Source: an uncultured Gammaproteobacteria bacterium
GTDB taxonomy: Bacteria > Pseudomonadota > Gammaproteobacteria > Nitrosococcales > Methylophagaceae
Reading direction: 5' to 3'
DNA length: 64,000 nucleotides
Assembly (NCBI GenBank): GCA_905479075.1
Contig: CAJQLA010000007.1
Span: 1-64,000, forward strand
The notes under the pieces were generated by a model, which did not search any database, was not told where the DNA came from, and was given only the letters and a program-made list of their open reading frames with translations. Made by a program: the position numbers and the translations under genes. Each line of letters starts with the position of its first letter. The first letter of the stretch is position 1. Below, one piece after another: positions 29,372 through 40,079 of the stretch.

Positions 29372-30136
29372 ATGAAATTACATTATAAGATTACGGGTTC
29401 AGGCCAACCACTGATTATTTTGCATGGTTTATTAGGATCATTAAGTAACTGGCGCGCTGTCGCTGATGTGCTGTCTGACTATGCTCAAGTTATAACAGTT
29501 GACTTGCGTAATCATGGACAATCCCCTCATAGTACAGAACAAACTTATTCATTAATGGTCGATGATTTAGCCGAACTGATGGCAGATCTTTCACTACAAT
29601 CAGTGGATATGATAGGGCACTCTATTGGTGGAAAAGTGGCAATGGCTTTTGTTGAAACCTTTCCGCAAAAAGTAAGAAAATTAATGGTAGTCGACATTGC
29701 CCCAAGACAATACCAATCAAGTCATTGTCAGATTTTTAATGCTTTATTAGGACTAGACCTATCTAGTTTTACAACGCGTAAGGAAGTTGATTCTGCATTA
29801 GCTGTAAAGCTGCCTGACAAGGCTGTAAGGCAGTTTCTATTAATGAATCTAGCCGTTTCTGGTCAGCAGTTAACCTGGCAAATAAACTTGCAAGCGCTTG
29901 CCGATAATTATGTGCATTTATTGGAAGCTGTTTGTCAAAAAGATAAAGTATCGTTACCAAGTTATTTTATTAAAGGTGGTCGATCAGATTATATTCAGAA
30001 AAATGATGAAGATGAGATTAGGACTATTTTTAGCAATGTGGTTATCGATACTATAGACAGTGCTGGACACTGGGTTCATGCTGAGTCACCCCAAGAGTTT
30101 ATGACCAAGGCGATACATTTTTTTAACTATGATTAA
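29372..30136 (+). CDS. Alpha/beta hydrolase, YbfF-like esterase
   Basis: A 254-residue cytosolic hydrolase. The oxyanion region is LHGLLGSLSNWR, followed by VDLRNHGQSPHS, the nucleophile elbow GHSIGGKVAM (Ser at about 90) and the C-terminal His in SAGHWVHAESP. This matches the YbfF acyl-CoA/ester hydrolase group, though the natural substrate is unknown. Its end overlaps the next gene by 8 bases, so the two are co-translated. Confidence 0.88.
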   Translation: MKLHYKITGSGQPLIILHGLLGSLSNWRAVADVLSDYAQVITVDLRNHGQSPHSTEQTYSLMVDDLAELMADLSLQSVDMIGHSIGGKVAMAFVETFPQKVRKLMVVDIAPRQYQSSHCQIFNALLGLDLSSFTTRKEVDSALAVKLPDKAVRQFLLMNLAVSGQQLTWQINLQALADNYVHLLEAVCQKDKVSLPSYFIKGGRSDYIQKNDEDEIRTIFSNVVIDTIDSAGHWVHAESPQEFMTKAIHFFNYD

Positions 30137-30476
30137 ATCACAACTACTTGAAGAGTTAATAGCTTTTCGTCAACAACGCGACTGGGAGCAATTCCACTCA
30201 CCAAAAAACCTGGCCGTTTCAATATCAATCGAAGCCGCAGAATTATTAGAATGGTTTCAATGGAAAAATGACGAGCAAATTGCACAGCATTTAACATCAA
30301 ATAAAAAAGAGCAACTAGAAGATGAAATTGCAGACGTTGCTATTTATTTGAGTTATTTATGTCGTGATCTTGATATAGATATTAACCAGATCGTTGCTAC
30401 AAAAATTAAGAAAAATGCGATCAAATACCCAATAACCAAAGTAAAAGGTCGCTCAGATAAGTATGATCAGTATTAA
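30129..30476 (+). CDS. MazG-like nucleotide pyrophosphohydrolase
   Basis: 115 residues with the MazG/dCTPase helical fold. The metal-binding motif is EAAELLEWFQW followed by EDEIADVAIYLSYL, that is the EXXE and EXXD pairs. Relatives of this length hydrolyse non-canonical or excess (d)NTPs to monophosphates (house-cleaning enzymes such as RS21-C6). It overlaps the upstream hydrolase gene by 8 bases, so it is probably made with it. Confidence 0.88.
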   Translation: MIKSQLLEELIAFRQQRDWEQFHSPKNLAVSISIEAAELLEWFQWKNDEQIAQHLTSNKKEQLEDEIADVAIYLSYLCRDLDIDINQIVATKIKKNAIKYPITKVKGRSDKYDQY

Positions 30477-30580
30477 TTATGGCGATGCTAACTTGATTGT
30501 TTTTAGTTTTTGTTAAAAGCGTTAAGTATAATGGCCAAGTCGCAGTAAAATTAGTTGATTTTTAAAGGTAGTGAGATGTT

Positions 30581-31438
30581 ATGAAAGCCATCGTTTTTCT
30601 TATCCAATGCTCTGATCAAAAGGGGCTGTTAGCGGGGATTACTGGCTTCTTTTCTGACCGAAAATACAATATCCTTCATTGCCAGCAGTACACTGATGTT
30701 CTTGACGGCCAATATTTCATGCGTGTGAAATTGGAAGACGATGATCAGTTTGAGAGAATGTTACTTGAACAACAATTTTCTGATTATGCAGAAAAATTGA
30801 ATTTAAACTGGTCTGTCCGCTATTCAGATGAGCCTTATCGTGTTGCCTTACTCGTTACCAAAGCGTCGCATTGTCCTTATGATCTATTGCTTCGTGAATT
30901 GGAAGGTGAATTGACTTGTAATATTCCGTTGATTATTGGTAATCATAATGATCTAGAAACAATGGCTAAGCAATTCAACAAACCGTTTTACCATTTACCT
31001 ATTACCAAAGAGACCAAACCGCAACAAGAAGCACAAATTAAGGCTTTACTGGCTGAATATGATATTGATTTGGTGGTCATGGCGCGTTATATGCAGATTC
31101 TGTCAGAACAATTTGTACAAGAGTTTGCAGGCCGTGTGATTAATATTCACCATGGTTTTTTGCCGGCTTTCCAAGGGGCTAAACCTTATCACCAAGCCTA
31201 TGATCGTGGAGTTAAGATCATTGGTGCGACCTCACATTATGCGACGGCTGATTTGGATGAAGGTCCTATTATCGAACAAGATGTTGAACGTGTTAAACAT
31301 GATAATAATCCTGAAGATCTTGTCATGATAGGTAAAGACATTGAACGCTTGGTATTAGCTCGTGCTGTGAAAGCCCATATAGAACATCGCATTATTATTA
31401 CGGGGCGTCGCACTATCGTGTTTTCTGAAGGTGCTTAA
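30581..31438 (+). CDS. purU: Formyltetrahydrofolate deformylase
   Basis: PurU hydrolyses 10-formyl-tetrahydrofolate to formate and tetrahydrofolate, balancing one-carbon pools and feeding formate to PurT. An N-terminal ACT domain (about 1-80, IQCSDQKGLLAGITGFF) is followed by a formyltransferase-like catalytic domain with NIHHGFLPAFQGAKPYHQA and the conserved Asp in the LDEGPII region. The length of 285 residues is typical. In a one-carbon-using organism it may have extra importance, but that is inference. Confidence 0.96.
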   Translation: MKAIVFLIQCSDQKGLLAGITGFFSDRKYNILHCQQYTDVLDGQYFMRVKLEDDDQFERMLLEQQFSDYAEKLNLNWSVRYSDEPYRVALLVTKASHCPYDLLLRELEGELTCNIPLIIGNHNDLETMAKQFNKPFYHLPITKETKPQQEAQIKALLAEYDIDLVVMARYMQILSEQFVQEFAGRVINIHHGFLPAFQGAKPYHQAYDRGVKIIGATSHYATADLDEGPIIEQDVERVKHDNNPEDLVMIGKDIERLVLARAVKAHIEHRIIITGRRTIVFSEGA

Positions 31439-31468
31439 ATCTAGATTGATAAGACTAATGTTTAGTAA

Positions 31469-32245
31469 TTATCGACTTAATTCGTTGCGTAACTCTCCTA
31501 GTGTTGAAGCTTTAGAATCAAACAATTGGGCACCATAATCAAAGCTTGTTCTCTCACCTTGTTGAGTATTCATCGGTCCTAATTGATAAATTTGCCAACC
31601 ATCTAATCCCATCGTGTCATCTAAAGTTTGAGTCGCTTTTTGATGTAACTCCCCATTCATTTTTAAAGTGTAGTTAATGCCTTCGTAAACGGAAGTAGCA
31701 AAGCTAAATTCGTATTTAATAGTATCAATGGCGGATCGAGAAAATAGACCATTGACTGCCCATGGCGCATTAAAGTGTGCGGAGGCACTTTTTGTAGAAA
31801 TATGGATAGGTGTGCTGATTTCAGAATGTTTTATTTTTTGGCTTCTAGTAATTGATGCCGGTCCTGAGGGTAAGGTTTTATTAAGTATGTCGAATAATAG
31901 CTGCATCATAATAATTGGCGTATCAAGAGCATCTATTTCATAGCCTCTTCCCAAAACTAATCCCTTTGATAACATCGTTTTTCCTGCAAGGACAATAAGG
32001 GTCCCCTTCAAATTCTGATTGTGAAAATAGTCATTTTTCTCAATTGAAATAGTATTCTTTTCTTTATCGATAGTGATTAACCAATTAGCCCTCCAGCTGT
32101 TCTGATTATCTTCGACAGATAGCTTTATTATATTAAAGTCTTGCCATGTGGCTTTATGAGGTATTTCTGCAGAGTTCGTTGCAGCAATAATTAATTGTGA
32201 AGAGATAAGAAAGAAAGCTGCTAGGATGACACTTTTAGCATTCAT
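31469..32245 (-). CDS. Exported protein of unknown function
   Basis: 258 residues with a signal peptide (AKSVILAAFFLISSQLIIAA, cleavage near residue 22). The rest is beta-rich with no cysteine, no clear repeats and no motif that I recognise; it contains SWRANWLITIDKEKNTIS and ends with DGWQIYQLGPMNTQQGE and TLGELRNELSR. The size and strand pattern loosely resemble periplasmic DUF3108-type proteins, which also occur beside formyltransferase genes, but the match is too weak to assign. It stands alone between purU (convergent) and the TonB receptor terminator. Confidence 0.7.
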   Translation of the reverse strand: MNAKSVILAAFFLISSQLIIAATNSAEIPHKATWQDFNIIKLSVEDNQNSWRANWLITIDKEKNTISIEKNDYFHNQNLKGTLIVLAGKTMLSKGLVLGRGYEIDALDTPIIMMQLLFDILNKTLPSGPASITRSQKIKHSEISTPIHISTKSASAHFNAPWAVNGLFSRSAIDTIKYEFSFATSVYEGINYTLKMNGELHQKATQTLDDTMGLDGWQIYQLGPMNTQQGERTSFDYGAQLFDSKASTLGELRNELSR

Positions 32246-32467
32246 GATAAGTTGTCGCTCGATACAATTAATAGATGCTAATGTTAACCCATATTCAATG
32301 ATTAAGGTCTTGAAATGGATGGTCGCTTATTGGGACGTAAGCAATAATGTCTCGAAGCTCTGCTAGTGAATTGAGTAGACAAGCCAAATAAACTAATTAT
32401 AGGTTGGTTTAATATTCGAGCTACTTACATTAATTGAAAAATATAAAATTTGTAATACATGCCAAGA

Positions 32468-32501
32468 AAGCTCGCCAGCTAACTATTTAGCTGGCGAGCT
32501 T
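32468..32501. terminator. Perfect 14-base-pair hairpin after the TonB receptor gene
   Basis: AAGCTCGCCAGCTA (32468-32481) is matched exactly by TAGCTGGCGAGCTT (32488-32501) around six bases. It lies 20 bases beyond the receptor stop codon. T runs on either side are short, but the stem is very stable, so termination or 3' end protection of the receptor mRNA is likely. Confidence 0.7.
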
Positions 32502-32520
32502 ATTCTTCAATGACATTTTG

Positions 32521-34695
32521 TTAAATGCTGAAATCGAAATTAACGCCAGCCAAGATTGCCCGACCGGTGATTGTTGTTTCTTCTTTTAAGAAACTAGTAT
32601 GACGACGTCCATCTTCATCTAATAAATTTCGACCTTTAACAAAGAAACCTAGTCCTTTTAGTGAGGATGGTTGCCAGTTGGCATTAAAAGACAATAGGTT
32701 ATAGCCATCAGTACTGCTTTCTAGCTCAGCTGTTTTGCTTTGATTAAAGACACGCTGATAATCCATACTGAATGCCAAGTCACCATGCCCTGTATCAAAT
32801 CCTAAACCAGCACGTGCAGGTGAGATACGTGGCAAATCACCACCATCATCTAATTTTGCTCTAACATAATCAGCCGAGAAGCGAAGTGTGAAAGGCGTTT
32901 GTCCCTTACTGATTTGCCATGCAGAAGTGAACTCAGCACCGTAGAATTTCGCATCTTCCTGTACATTATTAAGAAAGTTGTTTCCCTCATCACTTAATAC
33001 TGGAACACCGCCAATTGTAAGCGTTTCTAAATAAATATAGTCACTGACTTGATTATAAAACGCCGTGATATTGTAGGTAAAGTCACCAAGATGTCTATCC
33101 AAACCAATTTCTAAATTAGTATAAGCCTCTTCATCTAGGTCAGGATCACCAATTTCAACTGTTTCTGACGCATGATGTTCACCGAAGGAATAAAGCTGTT
33201 CTGCTGACGGTGCCCGCTCAGAGCGGCTTAATGATACTCTCACATGATGGCTATTATCGATATCAACAATCGCACCTGCTGACACGCTGAAAGGGGTAAA
33301 GCTACGGTCGCTGAGTTTAGCAGCTTGCATTAATTCACCCTCGACAGGAGCGACAAAGTCAATATCACGCTCTTCATCTAAAGTAGCAGGTTTGGAATCA
33401 ACATAATCAATTCGTGCAGCCAATTCAACATGACCAAAAGAAGTTTCGGTGTTTTCTAAGACAAATAATCCAAACGAACGGGCTTCGTTATCGCGGACAT
33501 AAAAGTCGCCGTGGCCATGTCCTTCTTCCTCCTCGTCATGATGTTCCTCTTCCTCTTCCTCACCTTCTTCAGGTGCACCAGTCTGGAAATCAGTATCATT
33601 GATTTGTAATCCAATGACACCTTCCCAAGTACCAATGGGATTATGGAGTAATTCGATACGTACCTCAGTTTCTTCTTTATCAAACTCACCTTCAATGCCA
33701 GACTCTTCTAGCACGCCATCATCGAACTCAGCGGCAACTTCACCCTGATAGAATTCGGTATAGGCAACTTTAAAGCGAGCAGTATGGATACCAGCGAAGG
33801 GGTCGTCGATTTCGCTACGAAAATCCACACGATCATAATCCGCTCTGATATGTGCTTGCTCTTCTTCACCAACGCCTGTAATGACGGTCGGTAGACCGTA
33901 GCTGGTTTTCCAGCGACTATACCCCAGTGCTGCGAATCCCCAGTCTTGAGAGTAAAGGCCCGTCACAGAAAAGCTATTAGTATCGATACCACTGTTTTCT
34001 AAAGACCCTTTATCGCCTGCTGTTTGATCGATGCCTTGGAAGCCATCGATATCAAAGTCATCACTGCGTTGACCAGCATAATCAGTTCGAATCACAAAAG
34101 TGTCTGATAAAGGTAATGAAAGACCAATATCCCCAAGACGTTGATTACCGTTACCACTGTAGCCAAATTGGCCACGAACGTTAATGTCATCGCTAAAACT
34201 AGGGTTGAAATGTTCACTAATGACATTGATAACACCACCAGAAGCATTACCACCATACAATAAAGTTGCAGGACCACGTAAAATCTCAATCTGGGAGGCA
34301 TTAGCGGTATTTATGGCGACATTATGATCGGCACCTTCGCCAGCAACGTCAACGACTCGTAGGCCATTATTAAGAATCTGGACTCGAGAACCAGTTAAAC
34401 CACGGACAACGGGCCGACCGACGCCTGGCCCAAAGTCTGAATTATTGACGCCAGGTAAACCATCTAAGGTTTCACCGAGTGTCATGGATTGGCGACGGGC
34501 TAATTCTTCATCAGTAATGACCGTCACGGAGTTGATTAAATCATCAGCAACGCGGTCTCCAAATGGATCAGAAGTAACAATTAATTTTCCCATTTCAACA
34601 GGTGTATCAGCATAGGCTAGCTGACTCGCTGCCAATGCAGATAAGGCGCCACCAATTAAGAGGGCCAGCCTTTTTTTATGTAACATATTTTTCAT
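32521..34695 (-). CDS. TonB-dependent outer membrane receptor, ZnuD-like
   Basis: A 724-residue receptor with a signal peptide (cleaved near LAYA, residue 29), a TonB box region (GKLIVTS), a plug domain (about 45-165, including RPVVRGLTGSRVQIL and EILRGPATLLYGG) and a 22-strand barrel. Residues about 373-399 form a loop very rich in Glu and His (GEEEEEEHHDEEEEGHGHG). Such loops occur in ZnuD-type zinc receptors, so zinc, or another divalent metal, is the likely cargo. The gene follows a small His-rich membrane protein and dapE. I saw no convincing Zur box in the 180 bases upstream. Confidence 0.88.
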   Translation of the reverse strand: MKNMLHKKRLALLIGGALSALAASQLAYADTPVEMGKLIVTSDPFGDRVADDLINSVTVITDEELARRQSMTLGETLDGLPGVNNSDFGPGVGRPVVRGLTGSRVQILNNGLRVVDVAGEGADHNVAINTANASQIEILRGPATLLYGGNASGGVINVISEHFNPSFSDDINVRGQFGYSGNGNQRLGDIGLSLPLSDTFVIRTDYAGQRSDDFDIDGFQGIDQTAGDKGSLENSGIDTNSFSVTGLYSQDWGFAALGYSRWKTSYGLPTVITGVGEEEQAHIRADYDRVDFRSEIDDPFAGIHTARFKVAYTEFYQGEVAAEFDDGVLEESGIEGEFDKEETEVRIELLHNPIGTWEGVIGLQINDTDFQTGAPEEGEEEEEEHHDEEEEGHGHGDFYVRDNEARSFGLFVLENTETSFGHVELAARIDYVDSKPATLDEERDIDFVAPVEGELMQAAKLSDRSFTPFSVSAGAIVDIDNSHHVRVSLSRSERAPSAEQLYSFGEHHASETVEIGDPDLDEEAYTNLEIGLDRHLGDFTYNITAFYNQVSDYIYLETLTIGGVPVLSDEGNNFLNNVQEDAKFYGAEFTSAWQISKGQTPFTLRFSADYVRAKLDDGGDLPRISPARAGLGFDTGHGDLAFSMDYQRVFNQSKTAELESSTDGYNLLSFNANWQPSSLKGLGFFVKGRNLLDEDGRRHTSFLKEETTITGRAILAGVNFDFSI

Positions 34696-34877
34696 TTGTA
34701 TTCTCCGACATAGGCAGCCAAGCGAGTAATATCACTATTTGATGAAAGTGATGTCACAGCAGCATTGACAAACAAAAAGATAGAACTATTGTTTATGCTG
34801 ACCTATGAATAAATAAGATTATGACGCCGAATTCAGCCTATAAACTTAAAGACTGACTGAGACGTTTTGATTGTATT

Positions 34878-35174
34878 TTAGGAGATCAAATATGGAGGGG
34901 CACGGATGGCATAGATATCCCGCTGTTTATTAAGAATAAGCGGGATAAAAGGTGAGCGGATACGCTCTGAAACATCAGCAGACGTGATGACAGAAAGTGA
35001 ATCGACTTTGTCCAGTACAGGATTATGAGCAAAAGCTTCAAAGCGTTCGCATTGGACATCATGGCTGTGAAAAGGGTGTTCGACATCATGCCACAACGCG
35101 AGCGACTGCATTAACAGCAAAAGTGCTGTAATGAAATACAGGAGTCGCGTTTGTTTAGATTGACTAAGTGTCAT
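34878..35174 (-). CDS. Small His-rich membrane-anchored protein
   Basis: 98 residues. One hydrophobic segment (about 10-26, LLYFITALLLLMQSLAL) is followed at once by HDVEHPFHSHDVQCERFEAFAH, which holds five of its histidines and one Cys, and the C-terminus ends IRAPPYLIS. Small proteins with this layout (DUF2946/DUF2607-like) occur beside metal receptors and transporters, and a periplasmic metal-handling role is plausible but unproven. It starts 6 bases after dapE and lies upstream of the ZnuD-like receptor, so it may join the two. Confidence 0.75.
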   Translation of the reverse strand: MTLSQSKQTRLLYFITALLLLMQSLALWHDVEHPFHSHDVQCERFEAFAHNPVLDKVDSLSVITSADVSERIRSPFIPLILNKQRDIYAIRAPPYLIS

Positions 35175-35180
35175 GTGTTT

Positions 35181-36654
<1,474 letters not shown>

Positions 36655-36656
36655 GA

Positions 36657-37478
36657 TTAGATATCGCGAAGTAACTCATTAATGCCTACTTTACCTAAAG
36701 TTTTAGCATCAACTTGTTTCACAATCACAGCACAATAAAGGCTGTAAGTACCATCTTTAGAAGGCAGGTTACCAGAAACAACTACTGAGCCAGCAGGGAT
36801 GCGGCCATAAGTGACTTCACCTGTCATACGATTGAATATTTTAGTGCTTTGACCAATGTAAACACCCATTGAGATCACCGCGCCTTCTTCAACGATGACG
36901 CCTTCGACCACTTCTGAACGGGCACCGATAAAGCAGTTATCTTCAATAATTGTTGGGCCAGCTTGTAGCGGTTCTAATACACCACCGATACCAACACCAC
37001 CTGACAAGTGAACATTTTTACCAATTTGGGCACATGAACCTACAGTTGCCCATGTATCGACCATGGTGCCAGAATCGACATAAGCACCAATATTGACATA
37101 AGAAGGCATTAACACTGTGCCTGGCGCAATATAAGAACCACGTCTTGCAGCAGCAGGCGGAACAACGCGGACACCGGCAGTATCAAAGTCCGCTTCACTG
37201 AAGCTAGCAAACTTTGGGTCAACCTTATCGTAGTAGTTAGTTTCTCCGCCGGGCATGATTTTATTGTCATTCAAACGGAATGATAATAAAACAGCTTTCT
37301 TTAACCATTGGTTAACAACCCAATCACCATTTTGTTTTTCGGCAACGCGGGCGGAACCGTTGTCGAGCATTCCTAAGGCATCATTGACTGCATTACGAAC
37401 AGTCACATCAGCATTTGCAGGTGTTATGTCAGCACGGCGCTCGAACGCCTCTTCGATAATTTGTTGGATATCACTCAT
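36657..37478 (-). CDS. dapD: Tetrahydrodipicolinate N-succinyltransferase
   Basis: DapD transfers succinyl from succinyl-CoA to tetrahydrodipicolinate, opening the succinylase branch of lysine and diaminopimelate synthesis. A helical N-terminus ([18 protein letters not shown]) precedes a left-handed beta helix with hexapeptide repeats ([38 protein letters not shown]). The 273 residues are the same size as E. coli (274). It lies 31 bases after dapC. Confidence 0.98.
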   Translation of the reverse strand: MSDIQQIIEEAFERRADITPANADVTVRNAVNDALGMLDNGSARVAEKQNGDWVVNQWLKKAVLLSFRLNDNKIMPGGETNYYDKVDPKFASFSEADFDTAGVRVVPPAAARRGSYIAPGTVLMPSYVNIGAYVDSGTMVDTWATVGSCAQIGKNVHLSGGVGIGGVLEPLQAGPTIIEDNCFIGARSEVVEGVIVEEGAVISMGVYIGQSTKIFNRMTGEVTYGRIPAGSVVVSGNLPSKDGTYSLYCAVIVKQVDAKTLGKVGINELLRDI

Positions 37479-37509
37479 TTACTCTATTCCCCAAGTCGAT
37501 AATTTCTAG

Positions 37510-38703
37510 TTATAAGCTTTCAATAAGTTGGCGTATTCTATGAGCGGCTTCGACACATTCCTCCATGGAAGCAACCAATGCCATACGAATACGGTTTTTG
37601 CCGGGATTACCTTGTTCTGTCTCTCTCGCTAAATAGCTACCAGGTAATACCGTTACATTTTGTTCATTAAATAATTTGCGTGCGAATTTAGTGTCTGAAA
37701 TAGGGGTTTCAGCCCACAAGTAAAAGCTGGCTTTAGGGTGAAATACCGTCATAACAGGTGCTAGTATTTCAAGTACAGCAGCAAATTTTTCTTTGTAATA
37801 GCTACGGTTGTAAATAACATGCTCTTCATCTTGCCAAGCGACGATTGAAGCTGATTGGGTGGCAGGAGGCATCGCGCAACCATTATAAGTTCGGTAGCGT
37901 AAAAAGTCTTTTAGTATTTGTGCATCTCCCGCAACAAAACCGGATCGTAACCCTGGTGCATTCGAACGTTTAGAAAGGCTATGAAAAACAACGCAGCGTG
38001 AGAAATCTTGATAGTCAGCTATCATCGCAGCTTCTAGCAATCCGGTAGGTGGGTTTTCTTCGTCAAAATAAATTTCTGAGTAACATTCGTCCGATGCAAT
38101 GATGAAGTCATGCTGATGTGCGAGCTCTATCAACTGGCACAGGGCATCTTGTCCAATAATGGCTCCGGTAGGGTTGCTAGGGCTACATAAATATAATAAT
38201 TGGCAACGATCCCAGACATCAGGGCTAATAGCGCTAAAATCGGGAATGAAACCATTTTCACTATTACAGTTTATGAAATAAGGTTCTGCACCTGCTAAGA
38301 AGGCGGCGCCTTCGTAAATCTGATAAAACGGATTAGGCATGACCACGAGCGGGTTTTGTTTTTCATCAATAACAGCTTGAGCAAATGAAAATAATGCTTC
38401 CCGGGTGCCATTGACGGGCAACACATGCTCGGAAGCATTGATATGGCCATTAAGCTTAAAACGGTTATTTAGCCAGTTTGCAATGGCTTGGCGTAGCTTG
38501 ATGCTGCCAATCGTCGTTGGGTAGTGTGATAAACCGGACAGGTTTTCAATGACTGCTTGTGTAATAAAGCCCGGAGTTGGGTGCTTAGGCTCACCGATAG
38601 AAAGTGCGATGTGAGCCAACTCAGCTGGCGGTGTTGTGCCTGCTTTTAATTCTGCAAGTTTTTCAAATGGGTAAGAGTGCAGTTTGTTTAAGTCGGGGTT
38701 CAT
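37510..38703 (-). CDS. dapC: Succinyldiaminopimelate transaminase
   Basis: A PLP-dependent class I/II aminotransferase of 397 residues. The PLP Lys lies in HSLSKRSNAPGLRSGF, the substrate Arg in NRIRMALVAS, and the Asp that holds the PLP nitrogen in IIASDECYSEIYF. Its position before dapD and dapE identifies it as DapC, which converts N-succinyl-2-amino-6-oxopimelate to succinyl-LL-diaminopimelate. It is the first gene of the dapC-dapD-yffB-dapE run. A TATAAT lies upstream in the divergent gap, but no good -35 is visible. Confidence 0.95.
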   Translation of the reverse strand: MNPDLNKLHSYPFEKLAELKAGTTPPAELAHIALSIGEPKHPTPGFITQAVIENLSGLSHYPTTIGSIKLRQAIANWLNNRFKLNGHINASEHVLPVNGTREALFSFAQAVIDEKQNPLVVMPNPFYQIYEGAAFLAGAEPYFINCNSENGFIPDFSAISPDVWDRCQLLYLCSPSNPTGAIIGQDALCQLIELAHQHDFIIASDECYSEIYFDEENPPTGLLEAAMIADYQDFSRCVVFHSLSKRSNAPGLRSGFVAGDAQILKDFLRYRTYNGCAMPPATQSASIVAWQDEEHVIYNRSYYKEKFAAVLEILAPVMTVFHPKASFYLWAETPISDTKFARKLFNEQNVTVLPGSYLARETEQGNPGKNRIRMALVASMEECVEAAHRIRQLIESL

Positions 38704-38774
38704 TTTATGATTGTTATTGTATAAAGCAGGCTATTATAACGGGTAATAGACAACTCGTGGTATAAGCTTACAGC

Positions 38775-39659
38775 ATGATAATAAGAACGCTTCCTGAAAA
38801 CACTTTGGCCATCGTCTGTGTTTTATTTTCTGCTAGTGTATGGGGGATTATTTGGTATCCACTGCGTTTATTAGATGATGCAGGCATGTCGGGTATATGG
38901 AGTTCACTCGTCATGTATCTAGCAGCGGCAGTGCTCTCTATTCCTATACTAATCAAACAGCATCAACTTGTTTTTCGGTTGAATTTCAATTTATTGGCGC
39001 TTGCCCTTGCAGCAGGTATTACCAATGTTGCCTTCGTTGTAGCTTTAATTGAAGGTGAAGTGATGCGAGTGATGTTGCTATTTTACCTGTCACCAATATG
39101 GACCGTTTTACTTGGCCGATGGTGGTTGAAAGAAACATTGTCAGCAAGTGCAATTGCTATGTTTGTGGTTGCTATGTTTGGCTCCGCTATTATGTTGTGG
39201 AATCCTGAAATGGGCTTACCGTGGCCATCAAGTCCTGCAGATTGGCTAGCACTAGTGGCAGGCATCGCCTTTTCCGTCAATAATGTGTTAACCAGAAAAT
39301 TAGCCTCATTACCAATGACGATAAAAACGACTTTCGTGTGGTGGGGGGTTGTTGCGGTGTCATTGCTAGCAATATCTTGGCAACAAGTCCCTGTGCCTAT
39401 TGTCTCTGCAACAGTCTGGCTAAATGCATGGCTATTAGGATGGTTGGCTATAGTGGTTGTAACTATTTCAGTGCTTTATGGGGTTGCTAAAATGCCGGTG
39501 TATCGTTCAGCGGTTATTATGTTATTTGAACTAGTTGTCGCTGCACTATCATCATGGGCATTAACTGAAGAAATAATGTCACTACAAGAATGGATTGGTG
39601 GAATATTGATCTTACTTGCTGCTTATGGTGTTGCTAGAATAACGCTCAATGACGTATAA
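38775..39659 (+). CDS. DMT superfamily transporter (EamA)
   Basis: 294 residues with about ten membrane helices arranged as two EamA repeats (about 15-140 and 155-290). FSASVWGIIWYPLRLLDDAG opens the first and AGIAFSVNNVLTRKLASLPM the second. Members export amino acids or other metabolites, but the substrate cannot be read from the sequence. It is divergent from dapC with 71 bases between. Confidence 0.9.
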   Translation: MIIRTLPENTLAIVCVLFSASVWGIIWYPLRLLDDAGMSGIWSSLVMYLAAAVLSIPILIKQHQLVFRLNFNLLALALAAGITNVAFVVALIEGEVMRVMLLFYLSPIWTVLLGRWWLKETLSASAIAMFVVAMFGSAIMLWNPEMGLPWPSSPADWLALVAGIAFSVNNVLTRKLASLPMTIKTTFVWWGVVAVSLLAISWQQVPVPIVSATVWLNAWLLGWLAIVVVTISVLYGVAKMPVYRSAVIMLFELVVAALSSWALTEEIMSLQEWIGGILILLAAYGVARITLNDV

Positions 39660-39689
39660 AAAACAATTAAGAGATTAGGAGAGTAGTGA

Positions 39690-40079
39690 ATGATTAAATC
39701 AATAGCCCATGCCAGTTTTTTGGTCAGTGACTTAGAACAATCACTGGCGTTTTATTGTGATGTTTTACAAATGTCACAGAATATGACGAGGCCAAATTTT
39801 GCTTTTGAAGGGGCTTGGATAGATATTGATAGTAGTGGTCAACAAATTCATTTAATGAAACTACCTAATCCTGATTCACAAGATGGTCGCCCTGATCATG
39901 GTGGACGGGATAAGCATATCGCTCTGGTGGTAGAAGATATTGCTAAATTAGAACAGCGCTTTATTGAGGCTGATGTTAAATTCACACGCAGCAAATCAGG
40001 CCGAGCTGCATTTTTCTGTCGAGATCCTGATGGTAATGCTTTGGAATTTGCTGAAGATTTCACACCAAAATTATCTTGA
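39690..40079 (+). CDS. VOC (glyoxalase/bleomycin resistance) superfamily protein
   Basis: 129 residues forming two beta-alpha-beta-beta-beta modules. The start HASFLVSDLEQSLAFYCDVL and the end RDPDGNALEFAEDF are typical. Potential metal ligands are His8, His54 in IHLMKLP, His76 in KHIALVV and Glu near the C-terminus in LEFAED. It is too short and diverged for certain glyoxalase I assignment; a dioxygenase- or resistance-like role is possible. GGAG precedes the start. Confidence 0.88.
   Translation: MIKSIAHASFLVSDLEQSLAFYCDVLQMSQNMTRPNFAFEGAWIDIDSSGQQIHLMKLPNPDSQDGRPDHGGRDKHIALVVEDIAKLEQRFIEADVKFTRSKSGRAAFFCRDPDGNALEFAEDFTPKLS

Noticed and set aside
33414-33695. Small open frames on both strands across the Glu/His-rich loop of the TonB receptor
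   Set aside because: They are caused by the low-complexity codons of the loop and have no start signals.
34696-34877. Possible Zur operator before the ZnuD-like receptor
   Set aside because: I looked for a GTTATAACAT-type palindrome and found none that was convincing.
38733-38738. TATAAT (minus strand) upstream of dapC as a promoter
   Set aside because: A -10 is present but no acceptable -35 at 16-18 bases, so it was not listed as a feature.
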